NCBI GenBank assembly: GCA_002007465.1
Contig: LNAC01000039.1
Coordinates: forward strand, 3,309,159-3,373,158
Direction: 5' to 3'
Length of the DNA: 64,000 bases
Origin: Ailurus styani
Taxonomy: Eukaryota > Chordata > Mammalia > Carnivora > Ailuridae
The translations under genes were made by a program, and so were the position numbers. Shown one piece after another: positions 11,565-23,596 of this stretch. Below the pieces are notes generated by a model. It saw only the letters and a list, made by a program, of their open reading frames with translations, was not told the origin of the DNA and made no database searches. How positions within the stretch are numbered: position 1 is the stretch's first letter; the number at the start of each line of letters is the position of its first letter.

Positions 11565-11664
11565 GTCACTGACATTGCTGATGCCATGATTCTGAAACAG
11601 CTTTTTGAAAATCTGTTCAAAAATGGGGTCGTCGTTGTGGCAACATCCAACAGGCCACCGGAAG
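11565..11664 (+). CDS. AFG1L: AFG1L internal exon (sensor 1)
   Basis: Third AFG1L exon, 100 bp, preceded by a pyrimidine-rich tract and TAG at 11562-11564 and followed by GTAAAA at 11665. It starts in phase 0, directly continuing the Walker B exon, with [18 protein letters not shown] and ends [13 protein letters not shown] plus one base of a split codon. The hydrophobic strand followed by ATSNRPPE is the AFG1-family sensor-1 region, whose polar Asn contacts the nucleotide gamma phosphate in AAA-type ATPases (family knowledge). The reading frame is intact. The donor GTAAAA is weaker than those of the other three exons. An LTR fragment begins about 280 bp downstream. Confidence 0.96.
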
Positions 11665-11944
11665 GTAAAAACAAACATTGTGCTAGTCTCATCCAATTAG
11701 GTGGAAACTAACAAGCTTTGAAAAAATCTATACTTTTTCTATTCATCTTACTGTGTTAATGAAATCTGATGACTTTGCTTATCATTAATTTTTGCAGGAC
11801 TTAATCTAAAAAATCAGTTGGTATTTGTATTTGAAAAATATTTATATTCTTAGTAAGGTAAATCTGTGTGATCTCCTGTGTTCAACAAACTTGCTATTCT
11901 TCTCTGAGTATTTGATACAAGTTCATATCAAAAAAATGATGCTG

Positions 11945-12560
11945 GCAGGCCAGGTCTGAGGCCCCGGAGGGCGTCCTGTAGGACCAGTCAAGAGGGTCCT
12001 TGGCTTTGCGCAGGATGGAAATCAAATGCAAACCAGCAGGAAGTGAGAGCAGAGTTTATTGAATAGAGAGAGAGGGCAGATACAGATGAAGCAACTGGGA
12101 GACTTGGGAAGGAAAGGAGCATGAGTTTTGTCTTTATCTGGGGCCTGGGTTTTTTTTATTAAGGATCATGGTGTGGTGTATGTGTCTTCTCGGGCATCCA
12201 GGAACCGGTGAGAAAGAAGATCAGAGCCAGGTGTTATTCCTTGGAGCTAGGGCTTGGAGCTAGGGTGTTGAGATGTCTAGCACTAGTGGTCTAGAATACA
12301 CATTTGACAGCTTTGTTCCATCATTGTCATCTGGTCCTTTCTTAGATGTTATTTATTCTGAAGAAATCATGAGCTTCTTGTCCCTTACAGGGAGGACATA
12401 CAGTATTTGCATTTTGAGGCATGTGTAAAGTGGGGTGGGGGTGCAGTTCCTAGCAAGAATAGAAGCAGGGAAAGGAGCAAAAAGCAGATTTTTATGGAAT
12501 TTTTCAGTTTCTCTGTTTCAGCAATACAGGCCTTTCTAATTGCTTTTTAGGGGCCATAAA
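11945..12560 (-). repeat. LTR fragment (endogenous retrovirus type)
   Basis: Less AT-rich block with 'gagcagagtttattgaatag', the antisense of an LTR polyadenylation region. It contains a small tandem duplication of GGAGCTAGGGCTTGGAGCTAGGG near 12233. No gag, pol or env remnant is visible beside it, so it reads as a solo or partial LTR. Ends are approximate. Confidence 0.6.
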
Positions 12561-12704
12561 AGAAACTCAATGAAATGAAAGACCAAAAACTCCTAATCGA
12601 ATCTTAGAAAAAGACTTAAATCTTGCTTGCATATAGGTAGTTTGTAATACTTAATTTATCTCTAAAGAGGCACTTGTGAGTGACATCAATTACTTAATAC
12701 TTTT

Positions 12705-12898
12705 TTTTTTTAAAAAGATGTATTTATTTTAGAGAGAGAGAGAGTGTGAGTGGGGCGGGGGTGCAGAGGGAGAGAATCTTAAGCAGACTCCCTACTGAGC
12801 ATGAAGTCCATTGCAGGGCTCAGTCCCACGACCCATGGGATCATGATCTGAGCCAAAACCGAGTCTGATGCTTAACCAGTTGAGCCACCTGGGCACCC
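12705..12898 (-). repeat. CAN SINE
   Basis: Antisense diverged copy; target duplication CAATTACTTAATACTTTT (12687) and CAGTTACTAACACTTTT (12899). Confidence 0.93.
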
Positions 12899-13595
12899 CA
12901 GTTACTAACACTTTTGAATGCAGTTATTCAAACAAGTGTAACTACACCCAATCTGTTATACTACAGGAGAATTATGAATGATTCTATCAGATGCACTTAT
13001 TAAAATTTATATAATGTTATGGAGAGCATTCTTATGATTTACCAAGGTGCCAACCCTATGAGACAAGGCAGTGAGTTTGCTCATATTACATCATTTATCA
13101 AGACTCTCCTTTAGCTGGCTGTTGATTTCATAGTGTCATCAATATTATCTTTAGACATTCAGTGACAAACTATGTTCATAAATAGCAAGGTGCTAGAACA
13201 AGCTTGGAACATTGCTGCCTCCCACACCACCAGTAAAGACTGCTGGAAAGAAAATTGCTGTTAACTGTGGTAAACTGAGGAAGGACTGCCATAAGGAAAT
13301 GTTAAGGAACATTCTGGAGCTTGTAGCTTTGTAAAGTGAGCAAAGTTATAGGCCCACCAGGGTAACATGTAGAAATTCAAGGTGAAGTCACTTTTCCAGA
13401 GAAGACTGAAAGTTTAAGATGTGGAATTGAAAAAATTGGGCATTAGCCACAAACTTAAATCCTTTTAAAAATATGAACCATAGAAGGGATACTATTATAC
13501 ATTTGGTGTTTTGGCCGTGCAGACAAATGATTATTATCATGAATGGCTTAATATTTTAATATAAAGAAGATGACATATATGCCAGGAAAAGATAA

Positions 13596-13790
13596 AAAGT
13601 ATAGGACAAAGAATAAATAAGTCAGTGGTTGCTAGAGACTACAGTGAGAAGGCGTTTGACTGCAAAGGGGCAACATGAGAGAATTTTTAGGGGGTAATGG
13701 AACTGTTCTGTATCCCAATTGTGGTTGTGGTTACATGTATTCAAACTGATAGAACTGTACACCAGAAAAGTTAATTGAAATTAAGGACAA
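13596..13790 (+). repeat. old L1 3' end
   Basis: Sense L1M-type 3' UTR: 'agtggttgctagagact', 'gtaatggaactgttctg', 'atagaactgtacacc', then an A-rich end. Confidence 0.65.
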
Positions 13791-14450
13791 ATCTCATGGA
13801 TAATCAGTGGCAGAAAAAAGATTAGAACCTAGATTTTATGACTCTTAACATGTTATCCTCTATCATTTCTCCTTGTTGGTCATCACTGATCTTTGTCTAC
13901 CCCATCTAGAAAAAGGACCAACAATTTGTTGGTTGATTTCCAACCAACAAAATGCATTCAACTTTTTCTTTAGGTCACAGCTTTTTAATCTAGAGCTTTT
14001 AATCTAGTGTAACATGGTTGTTACTGTTTTTAAATAGCATCTACTATTTCTCAGAGTGTTACAAGAGGTAGGGGAAGAATCTTCTTGTAAGAGAGTTTTC
14101 CCAATAGCTGGAGAGAGAACGACCCATGTGAGGAATTGAAAGGTAGCCAGTGTGGCTGGAGTACAGTGAAGGAAGGGAAGTAGGATGCAATGAGGTACAA
14201 CATGAATCTGGAGAAGTGAGAGCTAGACCTTACAAAGCAATAATAAGGATTTTGGATTTTATTCTAAGAGAAATGGGAAGATGCTAAAGTACTTTTAAGT
14301 AGGGACTGACAAGATCAGAGTTGGATTATCACTGGGTGTAGTGTGCAGAATGGTTATGGAGTAGGGTGCAGTAATATGGTGGCTTCAGTGAAGACATATT
14401 AGGAGACTCGTGCAGTACACTGGGTAAGAAATGGTATTACCTTGCTTTAA

Positions 14451-14667
14451 GGCAGTAATTGTCACCTATGGGGCTATTTGGCGATGTTTGAGGCATTTTT
14501 GGTTGTCACAACTAGGCAGGGTGGAGATGGGTACTGTTACTGGTCTCTAGTTGTTCTGTAGACGCCAGGTTTTCTGGCAAAACATCCTATAATATGCACA
14601 GCTATCTCCCACAACAAGGAGTTATCTGGCCAAAAATGTTTGCAATTCTGAGGTTGAGAAACTCTGA
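14451..14667 (+). repeat. MER-type non-autonomous DNA transposon relic
   Basis: Contains GAGGCATTTTTGGTTGTCAC, 'acatcctataatatgcacag' and TTCTGAGGTTGAGAAACTCT, typical of an old mammalian element, probably hAT-Charlie group. Subfamily not assigned. Confidence 0.55.
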
Positions 14668-15154
14668 TATAAGTAAGGTGATACCTATGGATATGGAGAT
14701 ATCTGAAATATTCGAGAAGTAAAATGGATAGCACCTGGTTATAGGTTGAATATTGAGGAAAAGAGAAAGGAAAATGTAGAAATTGTTTTAAAATTTCAGG
14801 CTTGTACAACTAGGTGGTGATACCTGTCATTTAATAAAGACAGTATAATCTGGAGGTTAAAGGTCCAGAGGATAGTGCTCCGTGGAGAAAAACATCTTTC
14901 CCCTTCATTAATTTTTTTAGCCTCTCTGTTTAATTTTTTCCCACTTCATTCATTTCACTTCATTGATTTCATTCCCTCCATTTCTAGTTGTAAAGCATTA
15001 ACTTCATGAACAAGAATGGGGATTATTATTGTTGATGGAAGCTACTCTCATACCCTCATCTTTTAACAGTTTATAACTCAATTGTCAATTAATAGACAAA
15101 TTATTAATGTTAGTAGAAAATGATCAGAAACATTTAATAAGCAATTAATATTTT

Positions 15155-15353
15155 TTACCTAATTGGTTTATTTATTTATTTGAGAGAAAGAGAGAGAATG
15201 AGAGAGAGAGAGAGCATGAGAGGGGAGAGGTCAGAGGGAGAAGCAGACTCCTCACCAGTCCGGGAGCCTGATGTGGGACTTGATCCTGGGACTCCAGGAT
15301 CATGACCTGAGCCAAAGGCAGTTGCTTAACCAACTGAGCCACCCAGGTGCCCC
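15155..15353 (-). repeat. CAN SINE
   Basis: Antisense copy; target duplication AGCAATTAATATTTT (15140) and AGCAATTAATAATTTT (15354). Confidence 0.95.
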
Positions 15354-15589
15354 AGCAATTAATAATTTTAATGGGAAATAATTGATAGCCAAGTGAAAGC
15401 AACACTGGAGTTTAGAAACCTAAAAGAGAAAAATCCTGTAGAAAAGAAGAAAAGGTTGCAGTACTGGGAGGGGGCGGGGATTGTGTGTGAAGGGAATAAG
15501 GTACCAACGAGTGACTGCCTGTATGTCCTACATTTGAATTCCTGTCTTGCTTGGGTCCAAGGCCTCCCCCTCTGTACCCCCTTGTAGTT

Positions 15590-15740
15590 GTTAAAACCCC
15601 AAAACAGGGTATGTGTTGTGATGAGCACTGGGTGATTCACAACTAATGAATCATTGAACACTACATCAAAAATTAATAATGTTCTATATGTTGGCTAACT
15701 GAACATAATAATAATTAAAAAAAACCCCAAACTTAAAAAA
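15590..15740 (+). repeat. carnivore L1 3' end
   Basis: Sense: GATGAGCACTGGGTGATTCA, then ACTGAACATAATAATAATTA and an A-rich tail. Confidence 0.75.
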
Positions 15741-15744
15741 AAAA

Positions 15745-15975
15745 AAGAGGAATGGAAGGAAAACTTCCAAATTCATTCTGAGGCCAGCATTACCCAGATA
15801 CCAAAACCAAGTAAAGACTCCACTAAAAAAAGAGAACTATAGGCCAATCTCCCTGATGAGCATGGGTGCAAAATTTTTCAGTAAAATACTAGCAAATCGA
15901 ATCCAACCTTTTAAGAATCATTCACCACTCAAGTAGGACTTATTTTTGGGCTACAAGGGTGGTTCAGTATTTGTA
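15745..15975 (+). repeat. L1 ORF2 reverse transcriptase fragment, broken
   Basis: Sense fragment corresponding to the reverse transcriptase segment of L1 ORF2: the nucleotides encode a degenerate version of the 'EASITLIPKPDKD' to 'RPISLMN' stretch, followed by 'caagtaggacttatttttggg...ggtggttcagtattt'. Several frameshifts and stops; not functional. Confidence 0.8.
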
Positions 15976-16521
15976 TTTCTCAACAGCAGTTTATGTTTAT
16001 CTCACAAACATTGTCAGTACAATATTTGGTTATGTTTCCCTTTTCATGTTCACTGCTAGGAAGCTCAGATTCAAACTTGTAGGTGACCCAGAGCAAATAT
16101 TTATGTCATTATACTATGCAATTTGGCTTTGTTCCCAGCTTCATTTAGTATCCTCTCATTTTCTTCTTCTCTCATCCTACTTTTAATCTGTGTTTCTTTG
16201 TTGCATTTTATCTAATCTTGTAAGCTTCCTTAAATCTTTTTTTGAATATGGGGATACAGACAAATAAAAAATTCATAAGCAAATGTATTTCAATAAAGCT
16301 TGTATCTATTTTTGCAAATCCAAAAACAAAACAAAAACAGCAAACAAACCAAAAAAACCCTAAACCAGTATCAACTGATGACTACTAATTTAGCTTTTAG
16401 CCTCCTATTTGTTGGTCTGTAGGGGTTTTCCTAGTTTCTTGCAGGCTCAAAATATGTTTAGTATATTTTAAATAACAGTTGTAGTGCAACATTTGTAATG
16501 CTACTATTTTATATTTTGTAG

Positions 16522-16617
16522 GATAGTCTGGTTAAGGCTTTTGAAAGTGAAACAGAGAGGATCTTGGATCAGATCCATAGGAATAGGAAATTGCTCGAAA
16601 ATTTTCAGATGAATTAG
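16522..16617 (+). other. possible orphan terminal exon or 5'-truncated retrocopy fragment
   Basis: Directly after an acceptor-like TATTTTGTAG there is an open frame of 31 codons and a stop: it begins DSLVKAFESETERILDQI and ends LLENFQMN. The peptide is charged and helix-like, and its frame has a stop immediately before the AG. ATTAAA-type polyadenylation motifs lie about 220 bp downstream. I do not recognise the protein. It cannot be AFG1L in frame: splicing from the exon at 11565 would give GGA then TAG, a truncated product. A 31-codon open run is common by chance, so this may be nothing. It could be a terminal exon of an unannotated transcript, or the end of a retrocopy. Confidence 0.2.
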
Positions 16618-18271
16618 ATCTAGATATACTTTGTATTTAATTTCTTATTTTTGTAAAACCTCAATTAGATGATTTGTCATTTTTGTCACTTAAGGAAATA
16701 GTTTATATGGCCCATATATAAATAGACATAATCTTACTTTTCAAAGATTATGTTGTCAGGTCATTAGAAAAGCCTAAAACAAAAATCTACAATTAAAATT
16801 TCATATATATGCTACTCAGTTTTTAGGTTCTGAAATTAAACTTTGTTAATTACATGATATTCTAATAGAGAAAAAACATATTTAAGAGCATGGGGACCCT
16901 AGCAACAAATTGATAATAGGCAAATAAATTTATTAAAATATGAAATTATAAGTTTAAGAACTTATTCAATCAAAAAATAAGAATACATTTCTGTGGGGAA
17001 ATAAAATATGTAAATTAATTGCGACTGTGCTTCTTTGACAGTACAACACAGAGTGATAAAAAGAAAAAAGTCCCCTATTGACTGGAGTTAGAACTGTGAG
17101 AACAGTGCATTCTGGTCTTTCTAGTTTTAAATTTACTGTTTATTACAATGAAAATGCTGCAGGCAGCATTAGAAAGCTCAAGAACGAGCCTGTATTACTT
17201 AGATTATCAGGCAGCAACACTATGTGATCCTCTGGCAACATATCCACAGTAAATAAAAAGCTGGATATCACTACAAAGTTGGCTAGCAGTTATGCACACA
17301 CATACAATAAATGTAATGTCTCATATTAATATTTCTGGGGAGAAAAAATCCATTTGTGTTCACCATAAAGGCTACCAACATTTGGCAAAATTCAGCATCT
17401 TTCTTGATAAAATCACTCCCTGAAATATAAACAGATGTGTAGTTTCTTAATAGGATATCAAATATGGGTATGTCAGTTCAAAAGTCAGAATTATGCTTAG
17501 TGGGGACACTGGTATTTCTGTTATAAGTATGAACAAAGGAAAGATGCCAACTATCACTTTTTAACATTGAACTACAGTAGAGTCAGAGACATTATAAGAA
17601 CAACTAGGAAGTTAGGGAGGGGAACCAAAGAAAAACCACATATCTTCATTATAGGGATTCTCCAAGATTAGTCATATCACTCCTTTTTCAAGGTTATATA
17701 AAAAAGAAAATACCATAATATGGGAACAATAAGTAGAAAAGAGAAGTAAGTATTAGAAAATTTCTGTTTTATAGTCTTTAAAAATAAAAAAAACATAGAC
17801 TGTGTAATATAGAAGATCTAAGCAGAGAGAAGACAGATTGAGTTGAAAACCTTTTTACAAAGAAATTGGCTAAAATAAAAGCAAGTTAAATTAAATAAAA
17901 AAGATTAAGTTAATTTAAATTAATAAAAGCATTAGAAGCATTAAATTTTAGAATTGAAACTACAGAAAATGAAATCAGTAATGTAGGAAAACAACTTAAG
18001 AGGTATGTAGAAATAGAATAAAGAGAATAAAATGATTTAAAAAAAGTAAATGTCCTGGAGGAAAGAGGTCTTAATGTGAACTTACTAAAAAGAAATGCTT
18101 GAAATAAAATTGACAATACCAACGAATTGAGTGTAAATGAATATTTGTAGTTAGTGCTCACTTAGATATTTGTGAATTGTGTTCCTCTTGAAGAGAGTGT
18201 TTGCTGATCCTGAGTGACAGTATCATCATTTGTTGTACTTATAACTAGGGAAATACATAGTCAAATATTTT

Positions 18272-18476
18272 ATTTTATTTTATTTATGATTATTTTTTAG
18301 ATTTTATGTATTTATTTGACAGAGATAGAGAGGGAGAGAGAGCGCACGCAAGCAATGGGGAGAGGAGCAGATTCCCTGCTGAGTAGGGAGTCCCATGCGG
18401 GGCTTGATCCCAGGACCCTGGGATCATGACCTGAGCCAAAGGCAGATGCTTAACTGACTGAGCCACCCAGGCACCC
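18272..18476 (-). repeat. CAN SINE
   Basis: Antisense copy; target duplication CATAGTCAAATATTTT (18256) and CACAGTCAAGTATTT (18477). Confidence 0.95.
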
Positions 18477-18639
18477 CACAGTCAAGTATTTCAGAATTTA
18501 AGATATACCTTCTACTTTTCCAATAACTAGAAAAATAAAAGAAAAAAAATACTTCTAAGAGCAAAAACTAGAAAGCAGAATAAACAGCAAAAAGTATGGG
18601 TAAAGAACATAAAACAAGATCTGGCATGTTGACAGAAAT

Positions 18640-19535
18640 ATAAATGAGTTACATTTCTCTATTAAAAACTAAAACTTATGTTATGGCTGAGTAAACTCCT
18701 GGCCAGATGGCCTTCTTTCAGACAATAATAATAATTTTGGAAAAAATATATAACACAACTATCTGAAGGTCTTGAAGAGTAAAAAATGTCAGGTAGATCC
18801 TAGAAGGGAGATAAGACTTGGAAGAAAGTCCAAAATTGGAGAGAATATCTTTTCTTTTTTTTAAAAAATTATAGCTGTCATTTTTATGGCAGGTAAAGTC
18901 AGTGCTACATTGAGTGACTGAAATTCTGATACAAAACTCACAATCTTTCTGGCCTGAAGAACCAGATGGTGAAGTTTGGGGCAAGCATTATTGCAGGAAA
19001 ATGAGAAGTTAACCCCAGAGTGAACTAGATGGATGTAGCCCCAAGTTCTATGTATAAATCTTGCCTAAACCTCTGACTGACCTCTGAACCATATGTTTGT
19101 GGGGTAGATCACAAACTTCCTAACTAAAGATAGGGTATTGAACTAGATTTCAGTTTATAGCTAGGGTCATCTAATGTAATTTCTTGCTAAAACAAAAATA
19201 TTGACACTCTTCAGAAAATGAAACAGAATCCACAAGGTCCAGGATACAATCTCAAAATGAAGAATGAGAAAAATATGACCCATCCTCAAGAGAAAAAATA
19301 GTCAACAGAGATCAACCCCGATATGACCCAGTTATTGGCATTAGACTTTAAAGCAACAATTAAAACAATAATTGTTAGAGAAATGAGGTAAAGAAAAAAT
19401 ATGTTCATAGTGAGTGAAGAGATAAGAAATCTCAGCAGAGAAATAGCAATCATAAAAAAGTACCAAGTTTAAATTTTAGAATTAAAAAAGAGTAAAAATT
19501 CACTTGATGAACTTAATAGCAGAATGGAGATAACC
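18640..19535 (+). repeat. old L1-type 5'/ORF1-region fragment
   Basis: Degenerate sense sequence with 'gactttaaagcaacaatta', 'gagataagaaatctcagcagagaaatag' and 'gaacttaatagcagaatggagat' phrases seen in the ORF1 region of old L1/HAL1-type elements. Full of stops. Ends approximate. Confidence 0.5.
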
Positions 19536-21039
19536 TAAGATGATTTCAATAAGACGGCATCCTTTGTACCAAAATGAGCATGTAAATTTCCTAATCTGGG
19601 ATATAGCTGCACGAGAATGATTTTCTGCTTTACTAGAATGTACTATTACAGTTACTTCAGCTATAATGATTTTTGATACCAAAAAGAGGAAATATTTTCA
19701 ACATTAAGGAATCAATTTGGAGATCTTTGACAGCAAGGCCCATCTAGTTTTGTAGTTGACATTGTAGGAAATAAGTGTGATATTATCATAAAAGGGAAGT
19801 CATGGAGAGAGATGCTAAGGACTCCACTGACTCATCCATACAGTTTTTGTAGAGATCGGTACAAAAACCACAATGAATTTAAATGAACTCTAAAGAAATT
19901 TGTCAAAGAATTCCATTCATTCGCACTAGTACTCCCATCTGGTAGTAAGGACCTCAGAGTACAAAGACAACTTTTATTTAGAGTCCAAGTGAAAGCTGTT
20001 GTTAACGAAGCCTCAGCCACTTACACTTGATAATGAAATAGATGGTTCTAAAAGTTAACAGGAGAGTTGGAGTATCTGCCACTAATTTTTGCCCTGCTTG
20101 TTATAGATTGTCTTCATGCACAAAAGATTCCCAGAAATATAGAGGTTCTGTTCTCTTATTGAACACTTCAGTCATGATATTTAAGTCCATTGACTTGCAT
20201 TATAAAAAGAAGCTCTGGTGTGAAAAACTAACTTATTGATGTTTAACTTTACTGAAAATAAATATTTAAGTGTATGGATGATAGTATTTTTGTAATCAAG
20301 ATTTTATGTAACATTTTATGAAGTTTCTCTTTCATGGTTCTTAAAAACAAGACCTTGTGGAGCCTATAATTTCTGTGGATTCCCATTATCACTCTTACAG
20401 GGAATCGTATCCTTTAAAATGTTGTAGGATATCTAAAGTGAGGGGCTGGCAATTATTATTTAAATAAAAAGTGATTTAATTTACAGGAGTATTTGTAGGA
20501 TTGATGGGAAGGATTTCATCTTCCTGCCATCATCTCTGTAGCAGTTTTCATTGAAAATATTAGCTAAGGATATATGCAGTAACACAATATCAATAATAAT
20601 AGATGTGTAGGTCACCCTAACTTTTTTGTGTGTGTACCACCAAACACATTATTGGCATTTAAAAAAAATAAGCCCTTATGGTTACAATAGTGGTGGTACA
20701 AAACCTCTCTAGAATAAATTTAGTTTTATTTGTTGCTTTAAACTGACTGGTGATGATTAAAAAGGAAGGAAAAAAAATAGAAGGAAAGAACTAAGAAAGG
20801 AAGAAAGAGTAAATTAAATAATATAAATGTTAATTTTATATTTAACCCAAATGTTTTGTGAAGAAGAGATAGTTAAGCATTATCTAGTATGTGTAAAGTC
20901 TATGTGCGATCTGTACTTACAGTTTTATAAATTGTATAAATACTTTTATAAATCTATAAATTCTAAGTTTCATCCAAAACTTCAAAAAGTGTAAATGTCA
21001 AAACAAATATTACTAGAGATTAAAAATGACATTTCATAA

Positions 21040-22330
21040 TGATAAAAGTCTATTTATTAGAAAGCCATGACTGTCTTAAAATGTATGCACCTAATAACAT
21101 GTCTTCAAGTTACACAAAGCAAAAATGGATTTAATGAGTGAACTATACAATTGAATAATCATAGTTGGAAATTTGAACATCCATCCTAAAGCAGTTAAAT
21201 GAACAAAAATTTGTAATGATATAGATAATCATCTGTTTTGACCTAATTAGTATTTATTGAACATTAAACCCAATAACTGCAGAATTCAGTCTTTCTAAGT
21301 GCACACTGTATGTTCACCAAGACTGAATATATGCTGGGTCATAAACCAGGTCTCAACAAATTTATAAGGTTTGAAATCATGTAGAATGTATTCTGACCAA
21401 AGTAGAATTAAATTAAATGTCAATAACAATAAGATATCCAGAAAACTCTCAAATATTTTCAAATTAAATAATACATTTAACTAGTCCATGGATTAAGTAA
21501 AAAATGAAAATTAGAAAATGTTTTGAAGCAAAATAAAACGAAAATGTAACATTGAAATTTTTATCCCAGGACCTTGGGATCATGACCTGAGCCAAAGGCA
21601 GACACTTAACTGACTGAGCCACGTAGGTGTCACCCCCGCATTTTTTTTTTTAAAGAACAACAAAGCTGAAGGACAAACAGTTTCAAGACTTACTAGAAAT
21701 CTACAAAAAATTAAGATGTGTGGTATTGGCATAGTATATAAAAATTAGCCAGTGGAGACTAATGATTGGAATGGAGAATGGAGAGCTCAGAAACAGATAC
21801 CTACTTATGTGATCATTTGACTTTTTGACAACGCCAGTGGACAATCTGTTGGGGAAAGAAATGATGCTGGAATATCTGGATATCAACATGGGAAAAAAAT
21901 GAATGTTGACCCCTGCCTCATATATCATAAAAATTAATTTGAGATGGATCATAGACCTAAGTAAAAAAACAAAACAAAACTATAAGGCTTTTCGAGGAAA
22001 ACATTGAAGTATGTTTTCATGATTTGGGGGAAGGCAAAAATTTCTTAAACAAGTCCTAGAAAGCAATACTATAAAAAAATGATAAATTAGGTTTCAACAA
22101 AAATAAAAACTGCTCTTTCAAAAGTACCTGAAGAAAATGAATGGACAAGTCACAGACTGTGAAAGAATATTTGTAAATCATATATTTGACAAAGGAATAG
22201 AATCCAGAATATACAAAGAATTCTTAAAAGCCAATAATAAACCACCTAATAAGAATTGGGCCCAATTTTTAAATAGGCACTTCTTTTGGCTAGGAGACAC
22301 ATGCAGTGTCCAGTGTCGGTTATAGCCATA
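21040..22330 (+). repeat. degenerate L1 ORF2 fragments
   Basis: Sense ORF2 pieces: 'aaatgtatgcacctaataac', 'atagttggaaatttgaacat', then the 3' part of ORF2 with 'atggatcatagacctaagt' and 'aagaattcttaaaagccaataa'. A SINE fragment interrupts it at 21563-21636. All frames are broken. Confidence 0.7.
21563..21636 (-). repeat. CAN SINE head fragment
   Basis: Only the antisense head remains (TCCCAGGACCTTGGGATCAT to GAGCCACGTAGGTGTC). The body and A-tail are missing. Confidence 0.85.
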
Positions 22331-22604
22331 ACCACAAAACTGGACTAAATCATTCCAAAGAAAGAAAACTAACAAGATAATATTTCTCAAGAACATAGAC
22401 CTAAAAATAATTAACCAAATATTAACAAAGCAAATTCAGCAGCATATAAAAAAGGGATAATAATACATCACGACTATTTGGGGTTTATTCAACAAATGCA
22501 ACATTATTTTAAAATTTGAGAATCAATCAGTGTCATCTGTGTTAACAGAATAAAAGAGAAAAATAATACTTCAACAAATATGGAAAAAGCATTTGACATG
22601 ATCT

Positions 22605-22830
22605 AGCCAGAGGATGGATAAGTGAATATATGAATAAAAACGGAACACTACTCAGCAATAAAAAGGAATAAACACATAACAACATGGGTAGATTTCAGAC
22701 ACAGGCTGAGTTAAAGAAGCCTTATACAAAATAGTTTATACTCTATATTTTCACTTTTATGAGATTGTAGAAAAGGTTTTATGGTTTGCTTTGGGGATTA
22801 TAGTATAAAACTTTATCAGTCTACCTTTAA
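22605..22830 (+). repeat. old L1 3' fragment
   Basis: Sense: 'ggataagtgaatatatgaataaaaacggaacactactcagcaataaaaagg' type L1 3' sequence, degenerate. Confidence 0.5.
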
Positions 22831-22957
22831 GTGATGTTATACCACTTCTAGTATAGGGTAAGAACCTTACTTTTAACAGTATACACCCATTTTTTTATAC
22901 ACCCATGTTATACATGCCAAAATATACTGTTATATTTGTTTTAAATAGTTATCTTTT

Positions 22958-23095
22958 TTTTAATTTTTAAGTTGTTTTTCTTTTTTTGTTTTAATTTGAG
23001 AGAGCAGGGAGCCTGATACGGAGCTCGATCTCAGGACCCCGGGATCATGACCTGAGTCAAAGGCAGACATTTAACTGAGCCACTCAGATGTCCCT
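22958..23095 (-). repeat. CAN SINE, internally shortened
   Basis: Antisense copy with T-rich tail at the left and head ending ACTGAGCCACTCAGATGTCCC. Most of the purine-rich body is missing. Its tail abuts the left arm of a 16-bp inverted repeat (22942-22957). Confidence 0.85.
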
Positions 23096-23100
23096 AGTCC

Positions 23101-23213
23101 TTTTTTTTAAAAAAAGAAGATTTTTATTTTTAAGTAATCTCTACACCCAGTGTGGGACTCAAATTCACAACCTCGAGATCATGAGTTCCACGCTCTTTCA
23201 AATGAGCCAGCCA
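23101..23213 (-). repeat. older short CAN SINE, left piece
   Basis: Antisense copy of an older SINEC type with AAGTAATCTCTACACCCAGT and 'cctcgagatcatgagttcc'. The element is interrupted by an L1 3' end and resumes at 23576. Confidence 0.85.
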
Positions 23214-23575
23214 TTATTTTTCCCTCCCTACCCACCACGACCCCCCACCCTGCCCCTCAAGTTCCAATAATGAAACAAGATGGGATCGGAAAGGAGACAA
23301 ACCATAAGAGAGTCTTAATCAGACAAAACAAACCAAGGGTTACTGGGGGGTGGGAGGGTAGCTATAGGGTGGATGAGTTATGGACATTGGGGAGGGTTTA
23401 TGCTATGGTGGGTGCTGTGAAAGGTGTAAGCCTGATGATTCACAGACCTGTACCCTGGGGCAAATAATAAAAAATTAAAAAAAAGAATGGTAACCATCAG
23501 TCTATGATGTAAACACCAAACCCCCCCCCCAAAAAACAAAAAAAACAAACAAAAAAACCAAACCAAAACAAAAAA
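23214..23575 (+). repeat. carnivore L1 3' end inserted in a SINE
   Basis: 5'-truncated sense L1: AACAAGATGGGATCGGAAAG, 'ttatggacattggggaggg', TGATTCACAGACCTGTACCC, then a long A/C-rich tail. Target duplication AAATGAGCCAGCCA (23200) and AAATGAGCCAGTCA (23576). Confidence 0.88.
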
Positions 23576-23596
23576 AAATGAGCCAGTCAGATGCCC
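23576..23596 (-). repeat. older short CAN SINE, right piece
   Basis: ATGAGCCAGTCAGATGCCCC: the missing head of the SINE at 23101-23213, separated from it by the L1 insertion. Confidence 0.75.
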
